From NCBI GenBank assembly GCA_029948255.1, contig JALIZF010001811.1, forward strand, positions 671,001 to 735,000: DNA of 64,000 nt, in the 5' to 3' direction. Positions 38,101-50,186 of this stretch are shown piece after piece. Origin of the DNA: Telmatactis stephensoni (taxonomy: Eukaryota > Cnidaria > Anthozoa > Actiniaria > Isophelliidae). The translations under genes and the position numbers were made by a program. Position 1 is the first letter of the stretch. Every line of letters begins with the position of its first letter. Below the pieces are notes generated by a model, which worked only from the letters and a program-made list of their open reading frames with translations, was not told the origin of the DNA and did not search any database.

Positions 38101-41100
38101 AATAATTGAAATTATTAAAACGAATGTCATATTAGGGTTATCTGGAACAATGTTTAGCTAGCTTCCCCTGGGAATTTGAGTTAGTTGGGTTCTATTAGTA
38201 GTAGTTCAATATTCCTTTCTCCTGTGCAGTCCCCCTTCCCCTCATGCACTCAATATGGATACACAGCAAAGTGTATTTCTTTTAAATGTAGTTACTAAGC
38301 ATTATATTTTGTTTCTGAATGATAAATTGTATTTTGTAATGATTGTTGTTAAAACAGCACACAAGCTTGTTTATGTAGCTTGCTGTTCATTGAGTTCTGG
38401 ATGCATATGTACATTATTAGAAAATATATAGAGAATACGATACACACATTCTGATTGGCTGAGAGCAATGAACCAACGAAAATTTATTAAATGGAATTTT
38501 AGTGAGTAAATCTCGATATGTATATAATAAATGTATTTATCTAATACTACTATTTAATAGTAGAAGTAGTATTACTGAAAATTATCAGCTTTAATTGCAT
38601 TAATAATGAATTTTGTTTGTAGGTCAACTTAAAAACAGGTTTGCCAGTAACAAGTTGGACAGAAACATGTTTAGCTGGAGCCGGAACATTAATTCTGGAA
38701 TTTGGAGTTTTAAGCCGACTTCTTGGTGATCCAACTTTTGAGAACTTGGCTCGTCGAGCAGTCACAAGTTTATGGAGATATCGATCAAACTCTACAGGAT
38801 TGTTTGGTAAGCAAAATATTGCAGTTAAATGAAAATTTTTTGTGAATTTTCATTTGGTAACATGTGCTTTGATGAAATTATCTTGGTCACTCCTACTCTC
38901 CTTTTGTGGTATGCGATGCTGCACACAGAACCACGCCTACTGCTAGACTACAAATGAGTGGGCCTCATTATTTCCTATTCAATGAAAACCACAATGAATT
39001 CCTTTTTCTGTAAAGTTTCAATGCAACATTGAGTTAACCAAGTTTTTTGTTAGGAAATGTAATTGATATCAGGACTGGAGAATGGGTTGGCAGAATGAGT
39101 GGCGTTGGAGCCGGGCTGGACTCGTTTTACGAATATTTACTCAAGGTACAATGTAACTGTAGAACAACGTAACATTACTTTATAACAAGGTGACGTAACT
39201 GTAGAACAAGATCACGTAACTGTAGAACAACGTAACGTAACTGTGAGACAACGTAACGTAACTGTAGGACAACGTAACGTAACTGTAGAACAACGTAACG
39301 TGATTTTAGAACAACGACGTAACTGTAGAACAACGTAACGTAACTGTAGAACAACGTAACGTAACTGTAGAAAAATGTAACGTAACTGTAGGACAACGTA
39401 ACGTAACTGTAGGACAACGTAACGTAACTGTAGAACAACGTAACGTGATTTTAGAACAACGACGTAACTGTAGAACAACGTAACGTAACTGTAGAACAAC
39501 GCGACGTAACTGTAGAACAACGTAACGTAGCTGTAGAACAACGTAACGTAACTGTAGAAAAATGTAACGTGATCGTATGGCAAAACAGGGCGTTGCAGAA
39601 AGGTTGCTTTTTTAACAACTGGCGTCATTTTTCTACGTGACTCAGTTGACATGTTGACACATGACGCAATTGACATGTAGAGGACAGTTGAAATATGTTT
39701 TAGCTTTCTTTCAGTTTACCAGTGTCAAATGTCAACATAAATGATTTTATTGGTGTTTATTTTAGGGTTACATCATGTTTGGTGATCCACACGATCTCAA
39801 GCGATTCAATGAAGTCTACAAGACGTTACAGACAAAATTAAGAAAAGGGTGAACTATTTTCTTTCTCTTTCTAAGTTATTGTCCTTCTCTTAAGTAATTC
39901 TTTATTTATTATTTATACTTTGTACTTCCAACGCCTCTTTAACCCTCTATTTAAATTCCTCTTTCTACTGTCTTTATTGCATACATGTAACTTACGATGC
40001 AACGATATCAATCATGGATTGATTAATGGAGTAGTTGGTTGATTGATGGATTGGTTGGTTGATTGATGAATCGATTGGTTGATTGATGGATTAGTTGATT
40101 GATGGATTGGTGGATTGTTTGGTTGATTGATAAATTAGTTGGTTGATTGATGGATGGATGGATGGGTTGGTTGATTGATGGATTGGTTAGTTGATTGATG
40201 GATGGATTGGTTGATTGATGGATGGATTGTTTGATTGATGGATTGGTTGGTTGATTGATGGATTGGTTGATTGACTGATGGATTGATTGGTTGATTGATG
40301 GATGGATTGGTTGATTGATGGATTGGTTGATTGATTGATGGATTGGTTGGTTGATTGATGGATCGGTTGGTTGATTGAGGGATTGGTTGGTTGATTGATG
40401 GATTGGTTGGTTGGTTGATTGATGGATTGGTTGGTTGATTGATGGATTGGTTGGTTGATTGATGGGTTGGTTGGTTGATTGATGGATTGGTTGATTTATT
40501 GATGGATCGGTTAGTTGATTGATGGATTGGTTGGTTGATTGATGGATTGGTAGGTTGATTATTGGATCGGTTGGTTGATTGATGGATCGTTTGGTTGATT
40601 GAGGGATTGGTTGGTTGATCGAGGGATTGGTTGGTTGGTTGATTGATCGATCACTTGGTTGATTGATGGATTGGTTGGTTGATTGATGGATCGCTTGGTT
40701 GATTGATGGATCTGTCGGTCGGTTGATTGATGGATCGGTCGGTTGTTTGATGGATCGGTCGGTCAACATTGGCGTTGTCAAATGCCTTAATCAATGAGGC
40801 ATTTGTTTAATTTTTTACTGTCGTTGTTCCTTCGTTCATCATTTTAGGACACTAGCTAGTAGCAAATGGGCACAAAAACTTAGAAGATCGGGATCATTGG
40901 GATATAGTTAGTACTGAAGAGATTTATTGCAGTGACTTATTTAAACTTGGTGTTTTAGACGATTAAAATGTTATGAAGGCTCTGGCGATACTCCTCTCCA
41001 TGTCAATGTGAATATCAACAGTGGCAAGATAGAAAACACATGGATAGATTCACTGCATGCTGCATTTGCAGGAATACAGGTACAGTCTTTACTAAGTGCC

Positions 41101-43145
41101 AGATTTATACAGGATGTAGGAACAGGCTGTTAAAGAAATAGAAAACGCGCACAGCGGGCAAGTTTACAATTTCCTTTGTAAACTGCAAAATTGTTTTCAA
41201 TATTTATTTACAATGACCAAAAATTCGAGCGCGCTGTTATGTATACTTAGAGTTTGAAGTACTCTCGTCCTTTGGCCAGTGAGAGCTTGCGTTATATGAT
41301 GGTCATTTTATAACAAAGCCAAAGCCTATGTTGATAGCATGCGATTTCATATTCAAAACCCACCACTAAATTGGTACTGCATTTTGCAGGTTCTTAAGGG
41401 CGACATAAGGGAAGCCATTTGCACTCACGCTATATTTTACTGCATTTGGCGTAAATACCAAGCTTTACCAGAGAGATTTAACTGGCATACAAAACAACCA
41501 GATATACTTTTTTATCCACTGAGACCAGAATTAGCTGAAGCCACGTACCTTCTTTATCAGGTAAGCTGATAGATGAATTTGAGATTCAAAATGTCATGTA
41601 CATATTCGATTAACATAGTTATATGAGATATCTGTGAAGAACTAAATAATGTAGTTGGTGGCTACTTGATAAGCATTAAACTAAAATATCTGTTCGTAAT
41701 ATTGTTTATTCTACAGGCTACACGTCACCCATTCTACCTCCATGTAGGACGGCATATTCTCACTGACTTGGAAACATACACCAAAGCAGAGTAAGTTGCA
41801 TTTCTCGAGATTATGCATGTAGCAATTGCAATGTAACTACTCGGCTTTTTTATATTAATGTCTTTGTAATCGCCGGAAACCTTTACCATCAGATGCGGAT
41901 ATGCCACCTTACACAATGTCATTGATAAATCCCAAGAAGACAGAATGGAGAGCTTCTTCCTTAGTGAAACCTGCAAGTATCTTTATCTGGTAAGTAACTG
42001 CATCATCGTTACGATATGCCTTCGTGATTATGCCGGAAGTGGTGACGATATTAACCTGTGAGGCAGGAGAATTTGGTGAGATTGACATTTGAACAAGGAG
42101 CTGCTGTCGCTGCTGTTGATGATGATGACTACGATGATGATTTCATGACATCCACCGACTTCTTTTATGGGGGTGTTTACATTGCACTAGGATTATCCTA
42201 GCACTAGGATTATCCTAGCAGGCGAACGAACTTTACGTTTAGTTTACGCGATAATTTTACTTCACCCGAAGCAACCCAAAGCAGTTCAAAGAAATGAACG
42301 TCACCCGAACTACCACAGGGGCTCCAATATCAATCCGGCTAGTTGGCGAAGTATTTCTACTTTTTCCGTTTGCATGGCCGAAACAAACTCCTAATGCTGG
42401 GATATTCCGAATCCGATATTCCTACCAGCAAGAGAGGATGATCCTAGTAGTAGGATGATGCTAGTAAGACACAAGTGAAGACACAAATTTCCATGTAAAC
42501 AGAATGTAGTAAATGTATAGCAAGTAGGATGATTCGCCCGCTAGGGTGATCCTAGTGCTAGGATGATCCTAGTGCCATGTGCCACATTAAACCCAATAAA
42601 GGAGTATATATTGCTGAGGTGGTTTGTTATTTCATTGGGATATTAATATTACTACTGTATTTTCATCAGTTGTTTGACCATGAGAATCACGTAAACCAAG
42701 ATGCCTCTAACTACATCTTTAGTACCGAGGGCCACCTGTTTAGACTGGACACTAGAATGCGAAAGAGACCATGGGATGTGACGTCAATAACACGTCATGC
42801 AGTTAAATCTAGAAGTCACGTGATACCTGTTACTAGGCAACCTAGAAATGATTCTTGTGGGGTAGGTAAAGTTTTATTTATACAAGCAAAACCTTGATGT
42901 CTAGTTATCACAGTAATATGTCATTTGTTTTTATAATCCTCGTTAAAAAGCTCCAATGAAAAATATGGATTGGACATCAAGATTTTCAGAATGAATTCTG
43001 GCTGAAAAAATAACCAGGTCCTTTATACTTTTTATCAATTGTTTTGCAGTGTGAAAATGTTGTTGATAGTTTCTACAACCCGTTACCACTTGACGCTAGT
43101 TATCTTTTACAAATTGAGAGAGAAGTTGGTCTATCTGATTCATAG
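35159..43145 (+). CDS. EDEM1: EDEM1-like ER degradation-enhancing alpha-mannosidase-like protein
   Basis: GH47-family protein of the ER that trims or recognises mannose on misfolded glycoproteins and passes them to ER-associated degradation. Thirteen exons join in phase: 35159-35418, 36799-36871, 37479-37582, 37770-37941, 38623-38806, 39054-39145, 39766-39848, 40959-41079, 41390-41560, 41717-41790, 41893-41989, 42670-42861 and 43050-43145; 572 residues. The N-terminal hydrophobic segment [17 protein letters not shown] is a signal peptide or anchor. GH47 blocks: [111 protein letters not shown] and [11 protein letters not shown]. The C-terminus ([20 protein letters not shown]) matches EDEM1 rather than EDEM2/EDEM3. 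It is shorter than human EDEM1, mainly at the N-terminus. Two introns contain minisatellites. Confidence 0.96.
36200..36610. repeat. Dispersed repeat with G-tract and CCTAAAAGGTACC motifs
   Basis: It starts at a run of about 19 G (36221-36239) and contains five copies of CCTAAAAGGTAC. GATGCTCGT near the left end pairs with ACGAGCATCC near the right end, so it is a fold-back. It lies in EDEM1 intron 1. Similar motifs occur at 21890-22040. Confidence 0.6.
39146..39575. repeat. 21-bp minisatellite next to EDEM1 splice donor
   Basis: About 18 copies of GTAACGTAACTGTAGAACAAC start within about 10 bases of the donor of exon 39054-39145 (CTCAAG/GTACAATGTAACTG). A diverged early unit reads ACAAGGTGACGTAACTGTAG, close to the junction itself. 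Confidence 0.9.
40020..40765. repeat. 20-bp minisatellite (GATGGATTGGTTGGTTGATT)
   Basis: About 35 imperfect copies in the EDEM1 intron between exons 39848 and 40959. The 252-residue open frame on the minus strand ([12 protein letters not shown] repeats) is an artefact of the repeat. Confidence 0.95.
42170..42590. mobile_element. Fold-back MITE with CTAGGATNATCCTAG palindromes
   Basis: The left end has GCACTAGGATTATCCTAG twice and the right end has CTAGGATGATCCTAGTGC. More copies lie inside at about 42440. It ends about 80 bp before the EDEM1 exon at 42670. Confidence 0.7.
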
Positions 43146-43564
43146 CGTGGCGATCTCAACAGTTATTTACATTATGACGTCATTATCAGATGATTGATAT
43201 ACGCAGCAGTATGACGTCATAACAAACACGCGTTCTGATTGGTTGCTGTTCACAATTGACTGCACGTTTTCGTTTATTTTTATCCTGACAAATTGATGTT
43301 ATTTATGCATTACAACTTAATTTTATAGACTCATAAAACAATTGTTTCTAGATCTTCGACGTCTGTGCATTTCCTTTGGTATAAAAGAACTCAGTTTCTG
43401 ATTGTATGGACCTCAATTGAACAAAAAAGCAGTTAAAACTTACAGATAGGATATTAAAGATTTAAATTTTTTATTCCTTCTTATCTTTTATGTGAAACTT
43501 GTGCCTTCATCTTGACGACATAGTAATAATCATAGAAAAACAATGGAATTGATAAAATAGTTCA

Positions 43565-45311
43565 TCAGTTAACATCCTTTCCGTCATCTGATTTTTTGGT
43601 CTTGTTCTGTACTGCACGGTTTTTCATTTCTTTGATGACGTTATCGTTCAGACCAGGTTTGCATATCTTTGGTTTTATTTGATTGGCCGCTTTGTTTGTG
43701 GTAGTTTTTTCTTTTGTTTCTGACTCTTTCTCTAGCACGTGATAGTAACGTAGTGGTTTCTGTGGTGTGTTGACAAGTACTTTCCTTTTAGGAACGTCTG
43801 GTAATGGTTTAATTCCTTTATGTAGGATATCCTTAATAGAATCAACGCAGTCTTCAGAACAGTAGTATAGGCTTTGTGCTACTTTTCCTTGAGCTTCCTG
43901 TGGTAGTTGATTTTCTGGATCTTCAAGAACATGATAATAAGCAGCATCCTGCATTTGGCGTTGATTCCTCTTCGTTGTGGTGTCAACGCAATCTTCAGAG
44001 CAGTAGTATAAGCTATCCAGCTTTTGTCCTTGGGTTTCCTGTGGTAGTTGGTTTTCTGGATCTTCAAGAACATGATAATAAGCAGCATCCTGCATTTGGC
44101 GTTGATTCCCCTTCGTTGTGGTGTCAACGCAATCTTCAGAGCAGTAGTATAAGCTATCCAGCTTTTGTCCTTGGGTTTCCTGTGGTAGTTGGTTTTCTGG
44201 ATCTTCAAGAACATGATAATATGCGTCAGTCTCCATTTGTGCATGCGTAATGTCTTTTGCTTCAACGTTTCTGGTTGGTTCATAGTAGACTTCGTTCTCA
44301 ACTGCATTAGCTTGACTGTTACTTTGACCATGTGACTTGGTCTCGTGATTAAAAAGAAATCTTCGCAGTTTTTCAAATACGTTCCCACTCTCCCCAGTTT
44401 TCGGCAGGCGTTTGTTTGTCAGGGACTGGTAGCTAGAGACTGGTTTGGGTCCAGAAAGTTTCTGATAGTTTTTGGTGTCAGTATCGATTAGTTGTCGAGG
44501 GTAAGATCTATTAGTCTCACCTTTTAAAAGCAAGAAGATCATAAATATTAGTACGTATCATATCTTATTGATCGTTCGAGTTATCAAACATCGTTTCTTC
44601 AGCCTAGGAAAATCATTGCCTTTTCTGGTGCTCTGCGTGTACTTATGCAGTAATCATGACAACTATAGTTGTACATCCTGTTTACGTATGATTGAGGTTT
44701 ACCATTTCAGTTTCTGTAGCTGATTGACTGGTCATTTCGTTTTGATTTACTGAAGATGTAGGAAGTATTACACGCTCATAGAGAAGGTATGCTAAACTAC
44801 AACGATTGATTTAAGAAAGCGTTTCTTACCATCGTCGACCTGCTGTTTCTTTTTCTTCTTCGAAATCCTGAAAACCAGACGAGAAATAGATATTCCTTTT
44901 TAAACCTTGTTTCCTTATTCATATTTCAAGAGGGCTGCAGCACACTAGTTTCTAACTGTTTATATTGTAAAAAGAAACTTTGGTAGTTTATAATTGAATT
45001 GTTAACGACAGCAAAAATTAATTCTGTTTTATTTACTAAGTAATATCCTTTATTGTTTACATGTTTTCTCACCTGTAGTTCTTGATCCATCTATAGAGTA
45101 CGAAGCAGCAAAACAAAGTTTCGATTAAAACTAAACTGCCAAGGCCTGCCCCTACTTTCTGTGCCCTTAGGGAACAATCGGGGATTTTTGATTGACTTGT
45201 AGTACTTGTCTCATTGGTACGTGTAGATGAAGCATTAACGATTACAGCTAAAACCAAAATCCAAAAGAGATTCTTGAGATGAAAATGGCACACTGGATAC
45301 CACTCGACCAT
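43565..45311 (-). CDS. Gene A: single-pass adaptor-like protein with repeated tyrosine motifs
   Basis: Three exons join in phase: 45311-45073, 44867-44830 and 44520-43565, 410 residues. The Met at 45311 gives a good signal peptide (FWILVLAVIVNASS); an upstream in-frame Met at 45473 is possible but would bury it. Then come only about 25 extracellular residues with an N-glycosylation site (NET), a TM helix (GLGSLVLIETLFCCFVLYRW, two Cys that might be palmitoylated), a basic KKKKK stop-transfer and a cytoplasmic tail of about 330 residues. The tail has YYEPTRN, four YYHVLE motifs and three LYYCSEDC motifs, with a 47-residue block repeated three times. The layout recalls vertebrate transmembrane adaptors such as LAT or PAG, which recruit SH2 proteins when phosphorylated. 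I do not know an orthologue, and homology to LAT is not claimed. It lies downstream of receptors B and C on the same strand. Confidence 0.8.
43876..44300 (-). repeat. Triplicated 141-bp coding block in gene A
   Basis: Three near-identical copies encode AYYHVLEDPENQLPQETQGQ followed by KLDSLYYCSEDCVD and TTTK(G/R)NQRQMQDA. The nucleotide sequences are almost the same, so the duplication is recent or homogenised. Confidence 0.92.
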
Positions 45312-47426
45312 TCTTCTCTGTTTGTGATTATTATTTTTATGGTGTAAATACAAAATGGTAAAGGATAGCAGTGTTGTACTTGCACTTGGGTTTTTTTCAA
45401 GTTGCAATTGATACCACGATGAAGACAACGTTGTTAATGCACCGAGAGAAAAAGGAGACTTTCGGTAAAGCACAAGATGGTTGTTTGTATGTCATGCAAA
45501 ACCACAAGTAGAAAGGGAAACATGAGAGCGAAGGATTGACGATCCCGTTGTGTTTTCATGTCATGGAAATTATTCGATGTCAAACTCTGTGTGTAGTGGC
45601 AATCATCTGAGGTTTTCTGTTGATAGCATTTAAAATTTTCAATTAAAGAAATATCTTAGGACGTAGGACTCAACTGTTATATAGTAACTTAAAGTGCTGC
45701 TTTTATGTGAGAAAAAAAAATCAAATTTAGCTGAAACGACCCTGATGTTATGACACGCTTAATATGATGTAATAGTTTCGTTATCTAGAGTTTCAATCTT
45801 TCAGCAATTGCTAACGTAAAAACACAACTAAATCCACCTATCTCGCAACTGCTCGTAACCAGTTGTCGCGTGGTGAGTGCAGTTGTCTTCTTGGCATAAT
45901 TTTAAGGTGACTCGAACCAGTTGTTTTCAGACCGCACCGCACATTTTCATTTGACGCAATGGACAAATTAATGCGCACCAATGGACTTGGTTTCTACACC
46001 AAATGTGAGGATAAGATTGAAGTTTTAAATGATGTTATAATTAAATCGATCAACGTTTTCAAAATAGCGAAAATCGAACATCGTCAAAAATGGTTTCCTC
46101 TAATATCTCGCAAAATTGATGAGCTTCAGACAAGCGGTAAACTGCATAGAAAAATTCAGACAAATGTACAACATTTCAAAGTGATTTTAAGAGATTTAAT
46201 CTGTTTGATTTTCTTTAAATTACAAAAGTTTCCATAGATGCTGTATTTCTATACTTGGACATAACGACAGCGTAAGGAATACTCGAAGTACGCAAAACAC
46301 CACAAGAACACTGTGGAAATATTGCTAAAATATACACTTACCTTACGTGAAAAAGCCGACTTCCAACTCTGCATCGATGTCAAGATATATTTTTTTCTTT
46401 CCATGTCACTTGTGAGACATTTTCTCCGCAGCTTGTACATCAAAAGTTGTCCTTGAAAATCTCAAAAACGCAGCATTATTTTTGCTTGGCGTTTTAGTAG
46501 GGCATTACTTGTTCTATACACAGCAATATTGCAACAGCTCATTCAAATACAAGCACTAAAACGACCCGAAACTTAAACCTGATGTTGACCCAAACGCCAG
46601 CTCAAAACTTGCATTGAGACAACCATTCGACTCGCTAATTAGCATATTGCACTCGCAAATTGTTCACAGCATGTGCACGTGCATAGCATAGAGTTCCACG
46701 CTACATGCATCAGGAACCGGAAATAAGATTAAATTTGTACGGAGAAAATCGAACTTTTTCCCTTGAATATTTACTTCAAAATATATAATAAAACAAATAG
46801 AACATCTTTTTCCGTGCTCCGTTCAGTAATACAGCACTTAGGAAGTGCCGAAAGCTGTTCTATTTGTTAAACGGTATATGGTCGTCCAATATACCAATGC
46901 CAAAAATACTAAATTGCCTCCCCCCTCCCCCTCAAAAACCTAATGGCCCGTTCCTAAAGATAATTATTGGAAACAAGAAACAAAAGGTAATTGGTCGGAA
47001 AAAATTAATTGGAGTATTAATACTTCAAATTTGTCACTTCAGCGAATAAATACTAGAAGCAGTTTATAAAATATATTATATATTATCATTGTATATAATT
47101 ATGTCACACTATCCGTGAAACAAACACTACTAATTATTACTAAATAGTATTAATTAGACAATAGGAAACAAAGGAATTACCATAATTTGCCACTATTTTG
47201 TACTATTTATGTTTCATGGATTAAGTGCGTGCACTCTGATATCTATTAAAGAGAAATACTTTTGAAATAAGACCAAAACGTTTTTACTAAAATATCCCAT
47301 GAGTGAAAGTGTCAATTGTCACCTGACCTGAGACTGTATTACTTTATAAAGTAAAAAACTGACACAAACATTAAAACAATTTTATTTATTATATACTTGT
47401 TTGTACATATGATAAGCAAGTTAATA

Positions 47427-47825
47427 CCTAAGAGCTAAAACCCCTATCACCCATATTTTTTTATTTTCAAACTCAGTCCTTGTTCGAGAGCATAGTGAAG
47501 ATCTTTTATCCTGTTTTTCCTAGACCCATGCATATTTTCTGAGATATAGAGGTATCAAATTTCAAAATGCAAATGGCTTTTAAAAAAGAGGTAGTAGCTG
47601 GAGTTTTCACTGGACAATAGGTTTTACCAATGAAAATAAGTATCTTAAATTATCTTGTTTTTGTATAATAAATGATGACTCCTTTTACGTCATCAAATTT
47701 GCCTTTTGATATTTGAAATCCCTACCTAGGAACAACAGGATAAAAAACATCTTCGCTATGCTCGCCAACAAAAACTGAGTTTGAACATAAAAAAAAATGT
47801 GTGATAGGCACTTTAAGACCTAAGA
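47427..47825. mobile_element. Fold-back MITE, about 400 bp
   Basis: Left CCCCTATCACCCATATTTTT and CAAACTCAGTCCTTGTT pair with right AACAAAAACTGAGTTTG and ATGTGTGATAGGC. Non-coding. Confidence 0.75.
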
Positions 47826-48278
47826 GTGGCTAACATTAACGAATATAAGTATCCATAATTTATACTGCTAATATCTAACTGGATGATAAAGTTGTTTGCG
47901 CACCAGAATATTCTAACACGGAAGAAAGAACTTTCCCTGAGCATTATAAAGTATTTTTTGCAAAACTATTTTTTATAACTAGCCGTACTAACTACTTTTA
48001 TATATAAGTACGGAGCTACAGAAAAAATCATTTGTTACATTAATACCTGTTACTGATACTAACAGCGGTGTATTTTTATTACAACAGTATCCTCCCAGCT
48101 GCTTTTAATGGGAACTATTCACAAGTATCAACAGAGTATACCTTAGGCTTTTCTTGTGTTTCATTTCAATTTATAATTTTATTTTTACTTTCTCTTCTCC
48201 CTTTACTTTTAATGTGGGTATTTTGCTTCAAATCTATGAGCTGACTGGTCTTACCTACTTTACTTAAATTACTTTTCT

Positions 48279-48966
48279 TTAGTAATAGCATGGTTGCCTC
48301 GGATTCTATTGTTCCGAGAGGAGCATTTAATGGCTAAATGCCCCCTCACTGCTTCTAATCGAACCTCATGCATAAGCATTAGGTACGATTAGTAACTAAT
48401 CGTACCTCATGCATAAGCATTAGGTACGATTAGTAACTAATCGTACCTAATGCATAAAACATGAGGTACGATTAGTAACCAATCATACCTCATGTTTATG
48501 CAAGAGTCCAACTATGGATACGTCCCTGAGAAATTTCCTGAGGACACATCCACAGCTAGCAGTACTTGAATTATGCAAATTAGCTTCAAGTAACCTTTCA
48601 GTGTAGTCTAAACCATGTGGGATGGATTACAATACTATTCAGCATGCTTGTCACATTTGGGATGGACTGGAATAATCTTGCGCATGCGTGGCACGACAAT
48701 GTTATCACACAACGCTTTTTTATTTTCAATATTATTTGGTGAATATAAATAACTGTTTTAGACAAGTGAGTTGTAACGAGGCATTGTTTCCTTTGTGTTA
48801 GGTCTTTCTTGCACTTAGTTTTGTACTGTTCTGGTTGAGCGATAGTGTCTAAATAGAGTTCCCTAGAGTAATAACAGCACTTTTAATTTATTCATTTGTA
48901 ACTTGTTATTTGGTCCAAATCGTTCTAGTTTTCCTATATACTTCCTCGGCAACCATACTATTACAA
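48279..48966. mobile_element. Inverted-repeat element containing a palindrome array
   Basis: Outer ends AGTAATAGCATGGTTGCC and GGCAACCATACTATTA are inverted. Inside, at 48379-48490, the palindrome AGGTACGATTAGT/ACTAATCGTACCT occurs three times, separated by CATGCATAAGCATT-like spacers. Confidence 0.65.
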
Positions 48967-49137
48967 AGTAATAGCATGGCTATTTCGGTTGATTAGTGAT
49001 TAAATGTACCCTCAGCCTCGGGAGGTTTAGTAAAAGTCCCTCGGCCTACGGCCTCGGGACTTCCACTAAACCTCCCTCGGCTTCGGGTACATTTAATCAC
49101 TAATCAACCTCATAGCCATGCTATTACTTATAATTAT
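48967..49137. mobile_element. Near-perfect 170-bp palindrome
   Basis: AAGTAATAGCATGGCTAT, TTGATTAGTGATTAAATGTA and GGAGGTTTAGT are followed by their reverse complements, with CTCGGCCTACGGCCTCGGG in the loop. It abuts the previous element, and both share a TAATAGCATGG terminus. Confidence 0.8.
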
Positions 49138-49369
49138 TTTTAGTAGCTGTTCTCATTTACAAAGTATTTTTCTCATGCATGCACTGTTGTCTTGCAATCA
49201 TTGTTGTACATTTACCACCCCTAGACTTTGTCACTAAATTTAATATATATTTATAATATAACTCCTTTGATTCAGGCGACTTAGGAAACGACAAGATGAC
49301 CAAGTTTTTTACCTTTTAATCTAATAGTGAAATGAAAAAGGAAACGAAAGTGCGATGTTTGTTGTTACA

Positions 49370-49622
49370 CATACAGTCATTCTAACAAAGATTGTCCAGA
49401 TGAAAAGACGTTTAGAAGTTAATAAACTCATTTGCATATATCAATTTTTCAATTTTCTCGTAAGAATTTCATTTCAAAATACCAAAGTACATTGCATATT
49501 AGATATTGTGTATAATGTTTTGCAGCTAGAGTTAAAATTCTTGCCAGCAAATTGAAAATATGATATATGTAAATGAGTTTATTATTTCATCTGGACATCC
49601 TTTTTGAGAATGACTGCATGTA
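49370..49622. mobile_element. Fold-back MITE, about 250 bp
   Basis: Left CAGTCATTCTAACAAAG, TGTCCAGATGAAA and AATAAACTCATTTGCATATA pair with right TATATGTAAATGAGTTTATT, TTTCATCTGGACA and GAGAATGACTG. Confidence 0.8.
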
Positions 49623-50186
49623 TCAAAATGATTCAACTCAGTGCAAGTAATGTCCATAATGGCCAACGTCATATAATATAATGAGCCCCAATATATGTGT
49701 GTCTACAGAACAGAACTGTGCGACACAAGTTACGTAGCAGTGTTGCAAATATATGTTGAATACGATTTAATGGACAAGGGTTTCATGTCATTGCTCTATT
49801 GGCGAGTTGCCGCGTAATATGTTTAACAACGAACCTTTTCAAATCCATTTGTACAAAGATAATTTATTGGCTCGTCCCATCACCTGTTGCATCTCGTGTG
49901 TCATCGTAATATTGTAGCTAAATAAAACAAATTCGTTTGCTTTGTTTCGCAAGTGATATTATTTAGAAACCTAATACTGATTAATCAATGATTAAGGTTA
50001 ATGTTAGTTTAGCTATAGTTCTCATTATGGACGACTCAAAAATCATTTTCCCTATTTACTTCCAGTTAAATCAGTGTTTGTATTACCCTAGTAGTTACTG
50101 TCTATTGCAGTACGACATTGCCCAGTAATGTGAAAGCTACAATTCAAAGGTCAACTGTATTGGCCTTGAAAGGCTAGTGATGTCAA

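Larger units (their letters stand above)
45312..50186. other. Gap between receptor genes A and B
   Basis: The gap holds the promoter of gene A and several fold-back elements (47427-47825, 48279-49137, 49370-49622). A plus-strand open frame of 92 codons at 45959-46237 is Lys/Ile-rich and AT-driven; it has no recognisable motif and I do not call it a gene. Confidence 0.5.

Noticed and set aside
39175..39676. Open frames with repeated YSYVTL-type motifs
   Set aside because: Products of the 21-bp EDEM1 intron minisatellite.
40023..40781. 252-residue open frame on the minus strand
   Set aside because: It is a translation of the 20-bp minisatellite; no start context, splice logic or protein-like composition.
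43876..44250. Plus-strand 124-codon frame
   Set aside because: It is the antisense of the triplicated tyrosine block of gene A.
45959..46237. 92-codon plus-strand open frame (MDKLMRTNGLGFYTK...)
   Set aside because: AT-rich, no motif, no splice partner; chance occurrence is likely.
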